Notes: generated by a model not told the origin, from the letters alone. 64,000 nt of DNA from Iris pallida (GCA_029216955.1 JANAVB010029819.1:34790861-34854860), one strand, 5' to 3'. Counted from the first letter of the stretch, positions 20,517 through 33,540 are shown. Program-made: numbers and translations.

Positions 20517-20806
20517 TCCCAACCCACCCAAAGCCAACCCCCCTGCCCCGACGCCCACCCCCTGGCCCCGACGCCGACTCCCCCCTGCCTCCGACGACAC
20601 CCCCCTTGCTGCCCCCCCTTCGCCCCAAGCCGACGCCCCCCTAACGACGCCCACCCCCTGCCCACCGCCGCCCCCCCTGCTGTCCCCGCCCCCCTGCTGA
20701 CCCCGACGCCCCCCTCCCCCCCCCCCAATGACGCCACTCCCCCCCCCCCACCGACGCCCCCCCGTCTCTCTCTTCCGACCACATCTGCGGCCGACCCCCC
20801 CACAGA
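20517..20806 (+). repeat. Extremely C-rich leader of Copia element 1
   Basis: About 290 bases between the primer site and gag consist mostly of C runs joined by GACGCC and CCGACGCCC words, with almost no A or T. The antisense strand is G-run rich. It shows no convincing coding sense. A GAC/GACGAC triplet run follows at 21024-21070. Confidence 0.9.
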
Positions 20807-21126
20807 CCCTAATTTGCGAGCGCGATTATGTGGACGATTATTCGAAGACGTATGGATGTCAAATACTTTATTTGCACCTTCTGTTCCTAGATTACGTCTT
20901 CCGGAACTACAAATGCCTTATTTGTATTCCGTTCTCGATCTGCAAATTAGGATCTACATGCGTGCGCCAGTATTGGCCACGTTAGCAGCGCATTCGTAAG
21001 GTCTCTGTTGGAGACTTTACATGACGATGACAACGACGAAGACGACGACGACGACGAAGCCGACGACGACGAATCACAGTTGAAGAGGCCATAGATTCGA
21101 TCAGTGGTAAACTGACAGCAGAAGAG

Positions 21127-22029
21127 ATGAAGGCCTTGGTTGATGATATTTTATCAAAAAAATTAACCGAGGCAACCCCACGTGTGATCCATACTGATGT
21201 GGATCCGTCACACTACAAAATGGGGAAGCTGGACAAGCTGGCGACGAAGTTGGAAGGCACGTCCAACTGCTTGAAATGGTCACGGCAGGCATTACGGACG
21301 CTCAAGGGATGAGGCTTGGTTGGCTACGTCAATGGCCAAACCAAGACGCCAGATGATCCCTCCTCAAAGGAGTTTGCTATTTGGGAAATTGTCAACAATG
21401 TTGTGGCTGGATGGTTGACAGCCTCCTTGACCGACCAGGTGTTGGGCAATGTAGAGGCAATGGAGGCTGCTGCTGATATATGGCGGACTTTGAAGGATAT
21501 GTACTCCGGCTCCGGCAATCCAATGCAGGTATTCCAACTGCAGGATGAACTTGATATGGTGGCCCGGGACGACCGTACCATCTCTGAGTACGCCGCACTG
21601 TTGAAGAAATACTGGTCTGATCTGGATTACTATGATCCTCTTGGGATAGAAGATGTACAAGTCGAACCAACATTTGCGAAGTATTTCCAAAAGTTCTTGG
21701 ATTATATTTCGCGTCAACGGATGATAAAGTTCTTGAAGGGTCTTAACCCTGCGTTTGAGCATAGACGGAATGTACTCCTAGCACAGCCCATGCTTTCAAC
21801 CTTGGAAGAAGCCATAGCTGCCATGGCACAAGAAGATGCTCGATTGAAATTGATGTCCAACAAGAGCTCTTTCGAGGGAGAGCAAGCCGCTGTTGACAAA
21901 TCTGCCCTTGCCGCCTTCAATCAGTCTCCCTCTGTGGCCGGTGTTTGCCACAACTGTGGTGACTCAGGGCATTACATCAGATTTTGTCCAAAACCCCTGT
22001 CGAGTGATCGTGGACGGGGCCGCGGAGGA
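21127..22029 (+). pseudogene. Copia element 1 gag, broken
   Basis: The frame codes for a Copia (UBN2-type) Gag. It opens with a short N-terminal part, then an in-frame TGA at 21310-21312 (likely CGA to TGA), then about 240 residues of Gag, and a CCHC zinc knuckle CHNCGDSGHYIRFC at about 21947-21988. The arginine- and glycine-rich stretch after the knuckle is interrupted at 22029 by the solo LTR, and the same RG-rich stretch resumes at 27082. The Gag would package element RNA in cytoplasmic particles; this copy cannot make it intact. Confidence 0.88.
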
Positions 22030-25000
22030 TGTAACACCCAATTTTCCAGAAGAGGGTAATTTTGATATTTGTGATTATAATTATTATTTAATGATAATTA
22101 TTTCATATTATGATTTTTAGTGAATTTTAATTATTTTTGAACTATTTAAATTCATGACTTGAGATTTTAGGTGTTTTGCTAGTGAACCGTAGAGACTGTC
22201 TACCCTGGAGCCTAGCCATGTGATTAGGATATCTCATTTATCGTTTTTAGTTTGAGGGTATTTTTGTCATTTTTTTAATTATTTGAAATTAATATATTTT
22301 GTTAGGAATTTAAAATGATTTATTTGAATGGTGTGATTTAATATTATTTGATTAATCTCCATGTGGTTTATGGTTAGCCTAACCTAGATTGGACCTGACC
22401 TAGATGAGTCATGACTAACTTAGTTAGCCACTTTGAGAATTAGATGTGTTGGTTAAGGGGGTTAAGTCAAGTTTAGTCATGGTTAAGTGATTTGCAAGGA
22501 CTAAGATAGAACCTTTTTTGTTCTAGGCCATCTATTTTCCCATGATTCAATCCTAGCCATAGGATGAAACCTAAAAACCCTAACCCTAACTATTATGACC
22601 AGCCAAGAGACTTTTTCCCTTGCCTATATAATGTCTCTATGGGGATTTGTGCCTCCTTCTTCAATAGTTCTTCATTTCTTAAGAAAATAGGTAAGCCTTC
22701 ATAAATTCCTTCCTAGTTTAATCAATAGGACTCCTTTTTGATTGAAATTTCTTCCATTAGGATCTAATCATTGTTCTCTTGCTGTTTGTGGTGTTCAAAC
22801 TCAGCTTTGGGGCAATTTGGAGAAGTTTGCTAGCAAGAGGAAACCCCCCATTTGAGACTTTTCTTGCATTTTGACACCAATAGGTAAATCATTGTAAACA
22901 CCATTAAAATTCTAGTTTCTTTGCATGTAGACCTAGCCCTAAGTGTCCTGGTCCTGTAGGTATTCCTAGACCTAGGTTTTGTGTCCATTTCGTGTCCTAA
23001 ATGGACACGTATCAGCCTATAGACATAGGTGTTTGATGAAATGTCCCAAATGACATTTCGACCTAATTTTAGAAAACTTTTTGAATAGAAATTTAGGGTT
23101 TGTTGTCGCTTATCAATTTCTGTAGGACTGAGCTTGTGATCGTGTCGTGTCGTGTCGAGATTTGGACACGAACACGCTGTTCTGACACAGTGCATATTGT
23201 CCTGCTGCTCGGGGGCAATTGCTCCCTGTACACGACACGTGGACACCTAGGATTTGACACAACCCTAGGGGCAGACACTGACACGAGGTCCTCAAAGTTT
23301 GAGACACCCTCGTGTCGTATCGGACACGCATTCGTGTGTGCATTGATCACGCACTGTGTGTACACGCGCAGTTTTACCTCACTGATACGCGTGTTTTGAC
23401 ACGACACGGCGGCACGTCGACACGAGTCAGGGTAACACAGTCGTAGCCTGACACTTGGCGAACTCATGGGTAAGTGCACGTGACACGAAGTGTCCTGTGT
23501 CGTGCTCTGGACACGGCTGAACTCGTGTACGAGGATTGGTCCTGTTTTGTACTGTTTTGTTTTGTTCTCTGTTTTATTCAGTTTTAATGGTTCTTAATTC
23601 ATGTTTAATTTGCTAATTAAGATCCTAACATGATTAATGATCTATGATTAATCGAGTTTACATGTTAGTATAGGTTGTTTCTTGTGAATGGGGATTTGAA
23701 TGTGAAGTTGGAAATCACTGATAACATGTCTGATACATGTTTCAGTTTCTGATATTCCTAAGTTTTAACTCTATTTTTTTACTGTTAAATTAATGATTGA
23801 ATGGTCACATTGATATGAACATATGTATTAACACCTGATAGGTCAGTTTTACATAGTAGATTAGGTTGTTTGTAATGAGAAATGGGATTTCGAACATTGC
23901 TTTGGACTGAACTGTTACACAGTTCAGTCCCCTGAATGCTGAGGGCTTTAAATTCCTGTATAACCTGTTTTTAAATGATTAATTTCATGAGGATCCATGT
24001 ACATGTATATTAGACCATTGTTAAGTTGATTTATTGGTTAGTGTTGGGTTTTTAGATTTCAATTTGGATTGGGGTTGATGGATGATATAGGTAGGACTGT
24101 TTATAACTATCATTGATTACTCTTGAGAACTGAAATTACTTCTAATTCAAATTCCAGTTTTAAACTGAGATTAATTCCAGTTTCGGACTAAATATAGATG
24201 CTTATTGCCATGATTGATTCCTGAACTTTTAGGTAGTTCACTGTTTGATTCAATTGATTGATTAGAACTGTCAATTTGATTTCCCTTATTAAACCGTCAC
24301 TTAATTTCCAGTTTTCAGACTAATTTTGAAATGTTAATTACATGTCTTAATTCAACCACCTATGCTAGCTCATTGTTAGTTCAATTTAGTGAATGATTCG
24401 AATTGGGTAGTAATGGTTATAACTGTTCATTGGGTTCTTCTCTTTTTTTTTCTGAAAACCAAAACTGATTTTGTAAGTTCATTCCATGTCTGAATTCCTG
24501 AAACTTCAATACCTAATTAACTGATTTTGAATGTTAGTTTAAACATGTAAATTTGAGAATAGCTCATTCTTTCTGTAAAATGAACTGAATCCTTTTCTTT
24601 ACACTGTCAACTATAAATTCAGATTTCCTCACATTCTCTCACACTCTTCACACACTCAAATCTCACATGTTTTCACACATGTTCCTAACACTACACTGGT
24701 TCCTGTTTTCTTTCTGTTTTCCTAATAACCACACACCAAGTCACTCACACACTCACTGGAATTTGCAACCTGAGACGGTCAATTGGACTGTGCAAACCTG
24801 AGAATAGTTCTCTCTATCACACATTGTTGGTTAATTAATTCCTGAGAATCCTGAACACTGTGACACATAACTGGGATTGCCTTGAGTGTTAGTTGTACAT
24901 GAAAACTGAGGTTTGATTTTCCCTTCCTTTCTTCCCAATTGATTTGAGTTTCCAGTTGGTATTAAAACCTGATATTGGTATTAACTAGTTTCCTTTTCAT

Positions 25001-27076
25001 TTACTATTTTCCTGCCTTCATCTCACACACTCACACCACAGGCACATACACACATGTTTCCCTCTTTTCTTCACTGATTTAATTTGCTATGATTCCTGCA
25101 AACACACAAGTACACACTCACACACACACCATCTCTCCTATTCCCTGTTTTACTCCTGTGCACATGTTCCTTTCTTCCTTACTGTAGTTTCCTGCACACT
25201 AGACACATGTACACTGGAATGTTGCACTGCTTTATGAGCCATTGCACACACACCTTCCTCCTTCTTTCACTGTTATGTGTCCCTGTACACCCTCACCTAT
25301 ACACACACACACTTTTCCTGCTCACTGTCATGCTCACACACAGTCTTCTCCTTCACTGATTTTTACTGCCTGCTAACACAGACACACACACTCTTAATTT
25401 CTGTAAACACACAGCTGCACTTGTTTACACACACACCAATTCATGTGTACCACATACAATTCCCATGTTTCATATATGCCTAACTAATGTAGAGTTCATA
25501 AATGAACCTCTAATGTATGTGTCTATATATATAAATTGCAATGTGTTGTATATTGTAGGCTGATAGATACATTGTGATATGTGTGTTCCTATACATATGA
25601 ATATGGTTTTATATAGAGGGTTACATTGTGTATTAATTTGGGGGATGCCATGATAGTAGGCACATAGAGTTTGTTTGGGAGAAAGTTCATATTTGTGCCA
25701 TTATGTATACTTGAAATGTTATGTGTAGTCTAGTGTAGTCTTGTTAGACTTAGAATAGCCTGGTTAGACTAGTATAGACTAGATTGACCTAGGATTGACT
25801 TGGTTGACCTAGTTTGACTTCTAGAGTTGACCAGAGTTGACCAAGAGTTGACTTTGGCCTAAATTGACCTAGAATCATGTAGAATGCATAGTAGGACTTT
25901 ATTATATCATTTTAGACTTTTTGTGACTTGTGCTGTTCTGATTAGGAGCCAGACACCTCTCCTCGGACAGTACATTTCATCCGGACACTCAGATACAGGC
26001 GAGTACATTCTCTGATCATTTCATATCCTGTTTAGAATTATTTTCCTGCTTTAAATTACTTTACTTGATACTGTCACGTTGGTCACACTGATTGGTACTA
26101 TATGGATCTTTTCATGAGATGTTATCCCCCTCGGGAGCATCGGATACAGCATGTTTTGTGCGTTTCACAAATCATCACGTATCTCTATGCTTCCTCTGAT
26201 TCACGAACCGCCTGTGACACATGTACTCTCATGTTCACAGAGCCCCCATGAATCACCTTCACGTACCACTCATTTTATGAGCCATGTGAAGTTTCACGAA
26301 CCTTAACATAACTTGAACGGATCCTTGTGTATTGATTGGGGTTGGGAGAGTAGAAATAGACATGTGAATATTATCCAAGTAGCTGTAGTCATGAATCACT
26401 CTCTTAGCTGTAGTCATGAACCTCCTATGCCATTCACATGTTTATATTTTACTCTGACTCACTAGTCACTTTTAGCTCTCTACTTATAGTAGATATTTCC
26501 ATTACAGTTTTCTCTCTCTGTTTACATACCGCATTTCTTCGGTATCTATATCTTACTTTACTGCATGATTATATTTTCTAACCTGCTATGAACTGTTGAG
26601 ATGTACTGTACTCGCTCCTGTCCTGACTGGACCTGTTGAAAATATTACAGAGGACGAGGAGGAGGCCTGGGAGGATACCTTCTTCGGACAGCTCTAGCTG
26701 AGGACATCACCCCACTGCCTAGACTAGTTTAGTTAGGCCTTATCTTATTTTCATATTGTCTTGAGTCTGTTTAGCTAGTCTTTATTTCTGTTCAAAGATG
26801 TTGAGTTGTATATATTCTTTCTTATTCAGTAAGCTGAGATATGTACTCTGGATATTTGCTGGGTTATTATCTTAGTCTTTTCTATCTTCAGTATTTTCTT
26901 GAGTTCTATATCATATCGTGTTTTCTTTCTCCTTAGTTGTGATTGAGTTCATTTACTGCTTAGTATTATATTACTAGATGTATGTTGACTTAGGACAGTG
27001 TTCTACCGCCGACACTGCGGCGTAGGCTGGGCGTTGTGACGTTCTCATACCCTCACAGTGGGTGCGGGTCGTGACA
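22030..27076 (+). mobile_element. Solo LTR 1 of a Tekay-type Gypsy, 5,047 bp
   Basis: It begins TGTAACACCC and ends CGGGTCGTGACA, with the 5-bp target duplication GAGGA at 22025-22029 and 27077-27081. No primer site, gag or pol lies inside, so it is a solo LTR left by LTR-LTR recombination. A TATA box (CTATATAATG) is at about 22624. A GACACG/CGTGTC-rich field covers about 23120-23530, CACACA-rich stretches lie at 24600-25460, and short TCACGAA/TCATGAA words at 26150-26460 precede the conserved GCTCCTGTCCTGAC module at about 26608. It is homologous to the inverted LTR at 29651-33419. Confidence 0.9.
27003..27024 (+). other. U5-type hairpin, solo LTR 1
   Basis: CTA/TAG and CGCCG/CGGCG pair around the loop ACACTG with one bulged C, followed by GCTGGGC, about 52 bases before the LTR end. 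Solo LTR 2 has the same hairpin with one mismatch on the - strand at about 29703-29725. Confidence 0.65.
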
Positions 27077-27081
27077 GAGGA

Positions 27082-29317
27082 CGTCGAGGTGGTAGAGGCG
27101 GTTATGCTGGAAGAAGAAAAAATTATTCTGGCGGCCACAAAGCAAATCTGGCGGAAGAAGGGGGCGAACATCACCTGGCTGAGTTAATCCCTCTTGAGAA
27201 GGAGTTCCTCGCGAGGTTACGCAGCACGAAGCTGGGTTCGGACGGCAGTCATGGGGCGTCATCTTCCTCGGGGGATCACATCACTTGCTTTGCCCAGACC
27301 AGCACAGGTATTCCTATGCGTTCTCTTGCGGCAGCTGTCCACCAACCAGGTTGGATTATGGACTCTGGGGCATCTCACCATGTTACGGGGTCCCGCGGTG
27401 AGTTCCAGGGCTATACTCACCTACCGACGCCGGAGAGCATTAAGACTGCTGATGGAAACTCCAGCCCTGTCATGGGTAAAGGCACTGTCGCATGCACCCC
27501 TTCTCTCACTCTCACCAATGTGTTACATGCTCCATCTTTTCCTGTCAATCTTCTTTCTATTAGTGCCATTATTCTTGATCTTAACTGTACAGTTTCCTTT
27601 GACATTCCTACGGTGACTTTTCAGGAGAAAGGGACAGGACGACGACTAGGGACTGGCACATGGCATAAGGGGCTATGGTACTTGGACAGAACTGGACTGG
27701 ACAACGCATTGGCATCTCTGGTAGCAGACACACCACCTGAAGATTTACGGTGCAGTGTAGAAGATGAATTGCTACTCCACCACCAGCGTGTCGGTCATTC
27801 TTCTTTTAAAATTATTAGTCGAATGTATCCGTCCTTATACCAAAGGGCTAATAAAAAGAAGTTATTTTGTAATGCATGTGAGTTGGGTAAACATACCAGA
27901 AGCACGTATGTGAGTTCAGAACATCGAAGTTCAGCTGCATTTGATATGATACATTCGGATGTATGGGGCCCTTGTCCTACAACCGATATTAACGGTTTTT
28001 TATGGTTCGTCACTTTTATTAATTGTCATACTCGCGTGACATGGGTCTACCTTATGAAGAATAAAAGTGACGTCTTTGAGGTGTTTCGCGACTTTCATTG
28101 CCGGGTAGAAACATAATATATATGGCACTAAAATTAAGTGCTTACGGTCTGACAATGGGACGGAGTATACAAATAAGCAGGTTGCTGAGTATTTATCCAC
28201 TCATGGAATACTATACCAAACTTAATGTGCCTACACACTGGCACAAAATGGTGTGGCCGGACGGAAGAACAGACACCTACTGGAGGTCGCACGGACGATG
28301 ATGCTGGCTATGGATGTCCCGAATCACTTATGGGGGCAGGCGATGTTAACGGTCTCTTATCTCATCAACAGAATGCCATCTCAGGTATTGGACTAGAAGA
28401 CACCGTTGGAGATGCTTACTAGTGCAACCATGTACACTGTTCCACCGAAAGTATTTGGGTGTGTATGTTTTGTCCAAGATAATAGGCCAGGCGTTGGCAA
28501 ACTGGATCCTAGAGCGGTTAAATGTGTCTTTGTCGGGTACATGACAACTCAGAAGGAATACGCATGTTGGAGCCCAGTTGAGCAGAAGATGTTTGTAAGC
28601 ATGGACGTTACATTCAGAGAACTGGAACCATATTATGCTTCGGATGACGGTTCGGCGTTTGGTGACACACCTAACACAGAGGGTGTTAGATATGAGGGGG
28701 AGAAAATAAGCCCATCTGTGGTAGTCGGATCGGTCCCATGCCCGGTCGTGGAAAACTGGATAAAAGGGGGAGAAAGTAGTGACTCCGATACAGAAGATGA
28801 AGAAGATACATATGTTAAACAGGAGGGAGCAGCAAACAATGAAAAAGGAGCTCCAGGTCTACAGAAGGAGACAGCAGAAGTCCAGTACTGTGTCTGTACC
28901 GTGCCCTGTGCCTACTGTACCAAGTCCCTCGTCTACTCCTGCTCCAACTCTTGAAGATGTTGCCCCCGTACAGAATCAATCTGATTCTGATACGGACCTC
29001 TCTAACTCTGATGGTATGATCTCTCCACCACCTATTGCTCCCTTAAGAAGATCTTCTCGCATCAATGCGGATAAGGCTCCTAGTCATTTAGATGATTATG
29101 AACATGATATTGCCAACTACCTATCTTATTCTAACATTTCTTCGAATTATTGAGCCTTCATTGCATCATTAGACTCTACTTCGTTGTCCAAAAGTTGGCA
29201 GGAAGCAAAGAAAGATCCAAGTTGAAAAGCTGCAAAGATGGAAGAACTTGGGGCACTGGAGAAAAATAAGACGTGGGAGCTGGTTCCATTACCCAAAGGG
29301 AAGAAAACTGTGGGATA
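27082..29317 (+). pseudogene. Copia element 1 pol remnant: protease, integrase, start of reverse transcriptase
   Basis: After the solo LTR the frame gives the RG-rich Gag end. A Copia protease follows with WIMDSGASHHVTG at about 27352-27390. Next come the GAG-pre-integrase/HHCC zinc domain (LLLHHQRVGH ... CNACELGKH, about 27770-27895) and the integrase core start (MIHSDVWGPC) up to a stop at 28116. Downstream parts lie in shifted frames: the second catalytic Asp region (RSDNGTEYT) near 28145, the integrase C-terminus FGCVCF...GY at about 28451-28545, and an acidic linker with an RRSSRI motif at about 29050. The first reverse transcriptase residues (KTWELVPLPKGKK) end near 29310. The rest is cut off by the insertion at 29318. 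Several stops and frameshifts make it dead. Confidence 0.88.
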
Positions 29318-29472
29318 TGTTTGCCATTGATTATAAAAGAACAGAACAGTTTTATGGGAGGACTGGACTTTTACTTCACAACTACAAACTCGCTTGTACA
29401 GAAGAGAGCCTAGGAACAAAACCTAAGAAAAGCAATCTAAAGTACAATTGTTTTATTTTTCTGGGGGATGAC
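29318..29472 (-). mobile_element. Antisense LTR fragment of a Tat-type Gypsy
   Basis: The reverse complement of this stretch closely matches 52490-52642, the 3' end of the LTR of the + strand Tat-type element further right. It starts with TGTTTGCCA, the inverse of that LTR's terminus TGGCAAACA, exactly where the Copia reverse transcriptase is broken. It is cut at 29472 by the next insertion. The remainder of this element is not found in the window. Confidence 0.8.
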
Positions 29473-29650
29473 TGTGAAACCCACAATTTTGGTATATTAG
29501 AATTACTGGATTATTGGATTACTAGTTTAGATTAGGATCAATATTAATATTATTACTATTATTATTGTTATTATTATTTTAGTCGGATCAATTATTTCAA
29601 AATAATTGGATTTTTGTTTGTGGCCCAGTCCCGATTTCGTGCCCGGGGTC
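29473..29650 (+). mobile_element. Tekay-type Gypsy G1 LTR, first piece
   Basis: It begins TGTGAAACCCACAATTTTGG, resembling the starts of the other long LTRs (TGTAACACCC). It is interrupted after 178 bp by the inverted solo LTR 2; the target word GGGTC at 29646-29650 recurs at 33420-33424. Confidence 0.75.
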
Positions 29651-32319
29651 TGTCACGACCCGCACCCTAGAGTTAGGGCACGAGAACGTAACAACGCCCA
29701 GCCTACGCCGCAGTGTCGGTGGTAGAACGCTGTCCTAGGTCTCATGCATCTAACAGTATAAGGCTAAGCAGTTTATACTCCCCGAATGGGGGGTGACATA
29801 GCAGAATATAAACTCAATCACATCTAAGGTAGAGCATAATGGAAGATAGATAAAACATGAAATCCAAAAGAGATACAGGAGATAGAAGTCTAAGTGTCTA
29901 AGATACATAAACCCAGAAGTACATCTCAAAACTCAAATACAGTAATCCACAAGTAAATACAACTCCCGACAAAATGAAATAACTATCTAAACAACCTCTA
30001 CTGTGTCTCCTCTAGGCTAGCAGGCAATCCCAGGCCATCTGTAAAATTTATCAACAGGTCCAGTCAGGACAGGAGCGAGCACAATACATCTCATGCAGTT
30101 CATATCATGTCAGGAAATATAAAGCAGGCAATAGAATAAGATACATGAAACGCTGTAAGAAGATGTACATGAAAACAGGAGAGATATTTGATAACTGGAA
30201 ATATATACATGATAAGTAAGAACTGTAAGTGACTAGTGATTTAGAGTACGAGATGGCATGTAATTGGCTTAGGTTGAACATGATGTACATGAGTGAACAT
30301 GTAGGACATCAGCCAATAAGGCTGTGTTGTACATGATAAAACATGAAAAGTAACAGAGTGAACATGATGGGTAAATCACATGACCATTTATACTTACCCC
30401 TACCCACAATCAATACACAAGGATCTATTCAAGTTACGTTACGGACATGATATTTTGGTTATACAAGAAACACATGAGCGTACATGAAAGAACATGAGAG
30501 TACATGAACGTACATGTAAGAACATGAGAGAACATGTGTGTACATGAATAACGCAGAAGCAAGGAATACATGATGTACATGAAACACATGTCATAAAGTA
30601 TCCGATCCGCCCGGTAAGGGGGATAACATCCCAAGAAGAGATCCATATAGTACCAATCCGTGATGATAACGTGACAGCATCAAGTAAAAATAATCTAGAG
30701 CGAGAATATAAGTCGTGACAAGTATAAAACGATCAGAGAATGTACTCGCCTGATATCTGAATGTCCAAGGTAAAGATACTGTCCGAGGAGAGGTGTCTGG
30801 CTCCTAATTAGAACAGCACAAGTCACGACATATCCAGAAGGGTAATATAAAGTACTACAATGTATTCTATATGAATCTAGGTCAAACTAGGCCAAAGTCA
30901 ACCCTTGGTCAACTCTGGTCAACTGCACTAGTCAAATTAGGTCAAACTAGGTCATGTCCTAACCCAGCAAGTCTTACTAGGCCTAACCAAGACAATCCTA
31001 GCAAGCACACATCAATACAAGGCTATACAAGCCAATATACACTCAACTCTATATAGCATGCAATTATTTAATACTCAAATAGGCAAGAATTCACATTGGA
31101 TATACACTAGGTAATCTATTACTTTAAGCTATATATGCCTGCACATATATACACATGCATATATTAGTATTCAACATTAGGTCTATAATCATGGCATTTC
31201 AAATGGTTATATAAACTTATATATTACAACACAATATGCTAACATATATATAATATACATACATAGCTAAGTTAACTATATTCATAAATACTTATTTAAG
31301 AGGCTATGTGTGTGTATGTGAATATGGCAAAGGGGCAAGTGAGGGTTAAATGGGCATACATAGTGTATACATATCAAAGAGTGTCAAAGTGTAAGTGAAC
31401 AATGTGTCAAGTGTGATAGTGTCAACATAGTGTAAGGGGTACATGAGGTAATATAGGATTTGTGTTAACATAGAACATTACATCTCATTAACTTGTATAT
31501 TACATACATTACATCTATTATTATATTACATTCATGCTTGCATTTATTCATCATTCATTTATTCTCTTGCACTACTATATGCACCATACATTACATACTA
31601 TGGAACCTACATATTCATTACAAGCCATACTTATACATGCTTACATTAGATAGGATACTTACACTTCATACATCATTTATTTAAATATTTACTCATGCTT
31701 ACATTCTCTATTTAATTACATAATGTATATACATTAACATGGGTTAAAATCAAATAGAACATTATATTACACACAAGGGTGCACAAAATATATATGCCGA
31801 ATAGTAACTCCTACTAATAATCAATATTGTACCATCTCAACATGAATTAAAATTTAGGATTAAAGTATATTATAGATCTATGTGTTAGCTTTCCGAAACT
31901 TTAAACGGATCGCGTTTTCGTTTTCGAAAACTCCCGGAATCGCGAAAACACCGAGAACACGTTAGTCTTTCGTACAGCTGACACTCAAATAATTCTCCAG
32001 AAAGTTACAGAAAGAATTAGGCCTATTAATACATGTTTTTGGAAAGCTAACTTCAATACGCTTCTTTTAAAAAAAAATGGGAGATTAAACCGAACTTTGA
32101 GCTAGAAGTTATGATATTTCTAAGTTAGGGCTGAAATTAAAAACGTGGATAAAAATCATGACGGATTTGGGTAGTTTGAGCCAAAAGAATACACAATATA
32201 TATCCTAATTATCCACAACAATAATAGCAATAATAATATGAGGAACCACACTCACAAACTTGATTATATAATCATCATGAACCATTTATTACATATATAA
32301 ATATAGATACACTCTCATT

Positions 32320-32393
<74 letters not shown>

Positions 32394-33419
32394 ACATGAA
32401 CACATCCACAACACAAAGGACACTCCTATGACCTCCAAATGGACACAAAATGGACACAAATGGAGATACAACCATGGGGGTCATTCCTATGGGTTCAAAA
32501 TAGACCTATATGCATGAGAAAATAAAAAGGAGAAGGGATTTATACCTCCCGGTAGATCGAATCGAAGAAAAACCTTCCCGGAGCGACACCGACACGTAGA
32601 GATTCCAAAAGGACACGAACGAGCTCCGAATCCTCCCAAACTTGGGTAGCTTCCTCCTTGGCTAGAATGGAGAAGGAAAGAAGAAGATTTGGTGGTAAAA
32701 TGGAAGGATTTGGTAGAGAAATTGCTAGGAATTGCTCTCTAGGAATTTGGGGAAGAACAAGAGAGAGAAAAATAGATGGATAATGACAAATGGGAGGCTC
32801 AACCCTATCCTTATTGTGGTTGGCCATAAAGGTGATTTTGTCCTATTAGGAAAAGTCCAAAAGCCCCTACTAACCTATTCTATGAGTATTAGGAAAGGGC
32901 TAATTGGTTGGGGCTAAATTAGTCATTCTAAAGTCTCTAATCACACTAACCTTATCCATAATAATTAGTCTAACCTCTAACTAAAATATTTCTATCATGT
33001 GAACTAAAATTAATATCATGTGGGCCATGCCTAACTAGTGTGTGGATCCCACTAGAGTCAAACTACCCCCGGGTCCCCGTTACAAGTCAGATTGAGATGA
33101 AATTCGAACCCGACTCAAATAACCCCAAAACAATATCATAAATAATAAAATAATATCAAAATAATTCAAAGAGGTCAAATACAAAAATATTCTTAGGCCA
33201 AAAATGACATTAAAATATCATAATCACATGGTTAGCCTCTAGGTCAAACAGTCTCTAGGGTTTCACTAGCAAAACGTCAAAACCGCAAGTCATTGATTTA
33301 AATAATTTTAAAATAATTTAAAATTACCAAAAATCATATCATGAATTAAATATCATTATTAAAATAATTATAAATACGAAATTTCAAAATTACCCTCATT
33401 TGGAAAACTGGTTGCTACA
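29651..33419 (-). mobile_element. Solo LTR 2 of a Tekay-type Gypsy, 3,769 bp, inverted
   Basis: Read on the - strand it begins TGTAGCAACCAGTTTTCC and ends GGGTGCGGGTCGTGACA. It is flanked by GGGTC at 29646-29650 and 33420-33424. The terminal 100 bases and several internal blocks match solo LTR 1. A TATA box reads GGTATAAATCC on the - strand at about 32535-32545. A tandem run of ACATGA/GTACATGA words lies at about 30440-30600 and an AT run at 32322-32391. No internal region is present, so it is a solo LTR lying inside another LTR of related type. Confidence 0.9.
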
Positions 33420-33539
33420 GGGTCCGACTCCGAGTTCGAACCCGATTTTTCTGAAGCCTGACTCCGTTCCGAACCCGTCCTTACTTCTTCCTTTTAATTT
33501 CTGGTTATTTATATATATAATTATAATGTATGATTGTTG

Positions 33540-33540
<1 letters not shown>

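Noticed and set aside
20489..20803. Glycine-rich 104-residue frame on the - strand
   Set aside because: It is the antisense of the C-rich Copia leader; composition alone explains the open frame.
22030..27076. Reading this insert as a complete element with two LTRs
   Set aside because: I found no internal direct duplication of the ends, no primer site and no gag or pol; one TATA box and one U5-type end fit a single LTR.
28225..28422. Short frames in the Copia 1 integrase region read as separate genes
   Set aside because: They are frame-shifted parts of the integrase core; the neighbouring frame shows RSDNGTEYT.
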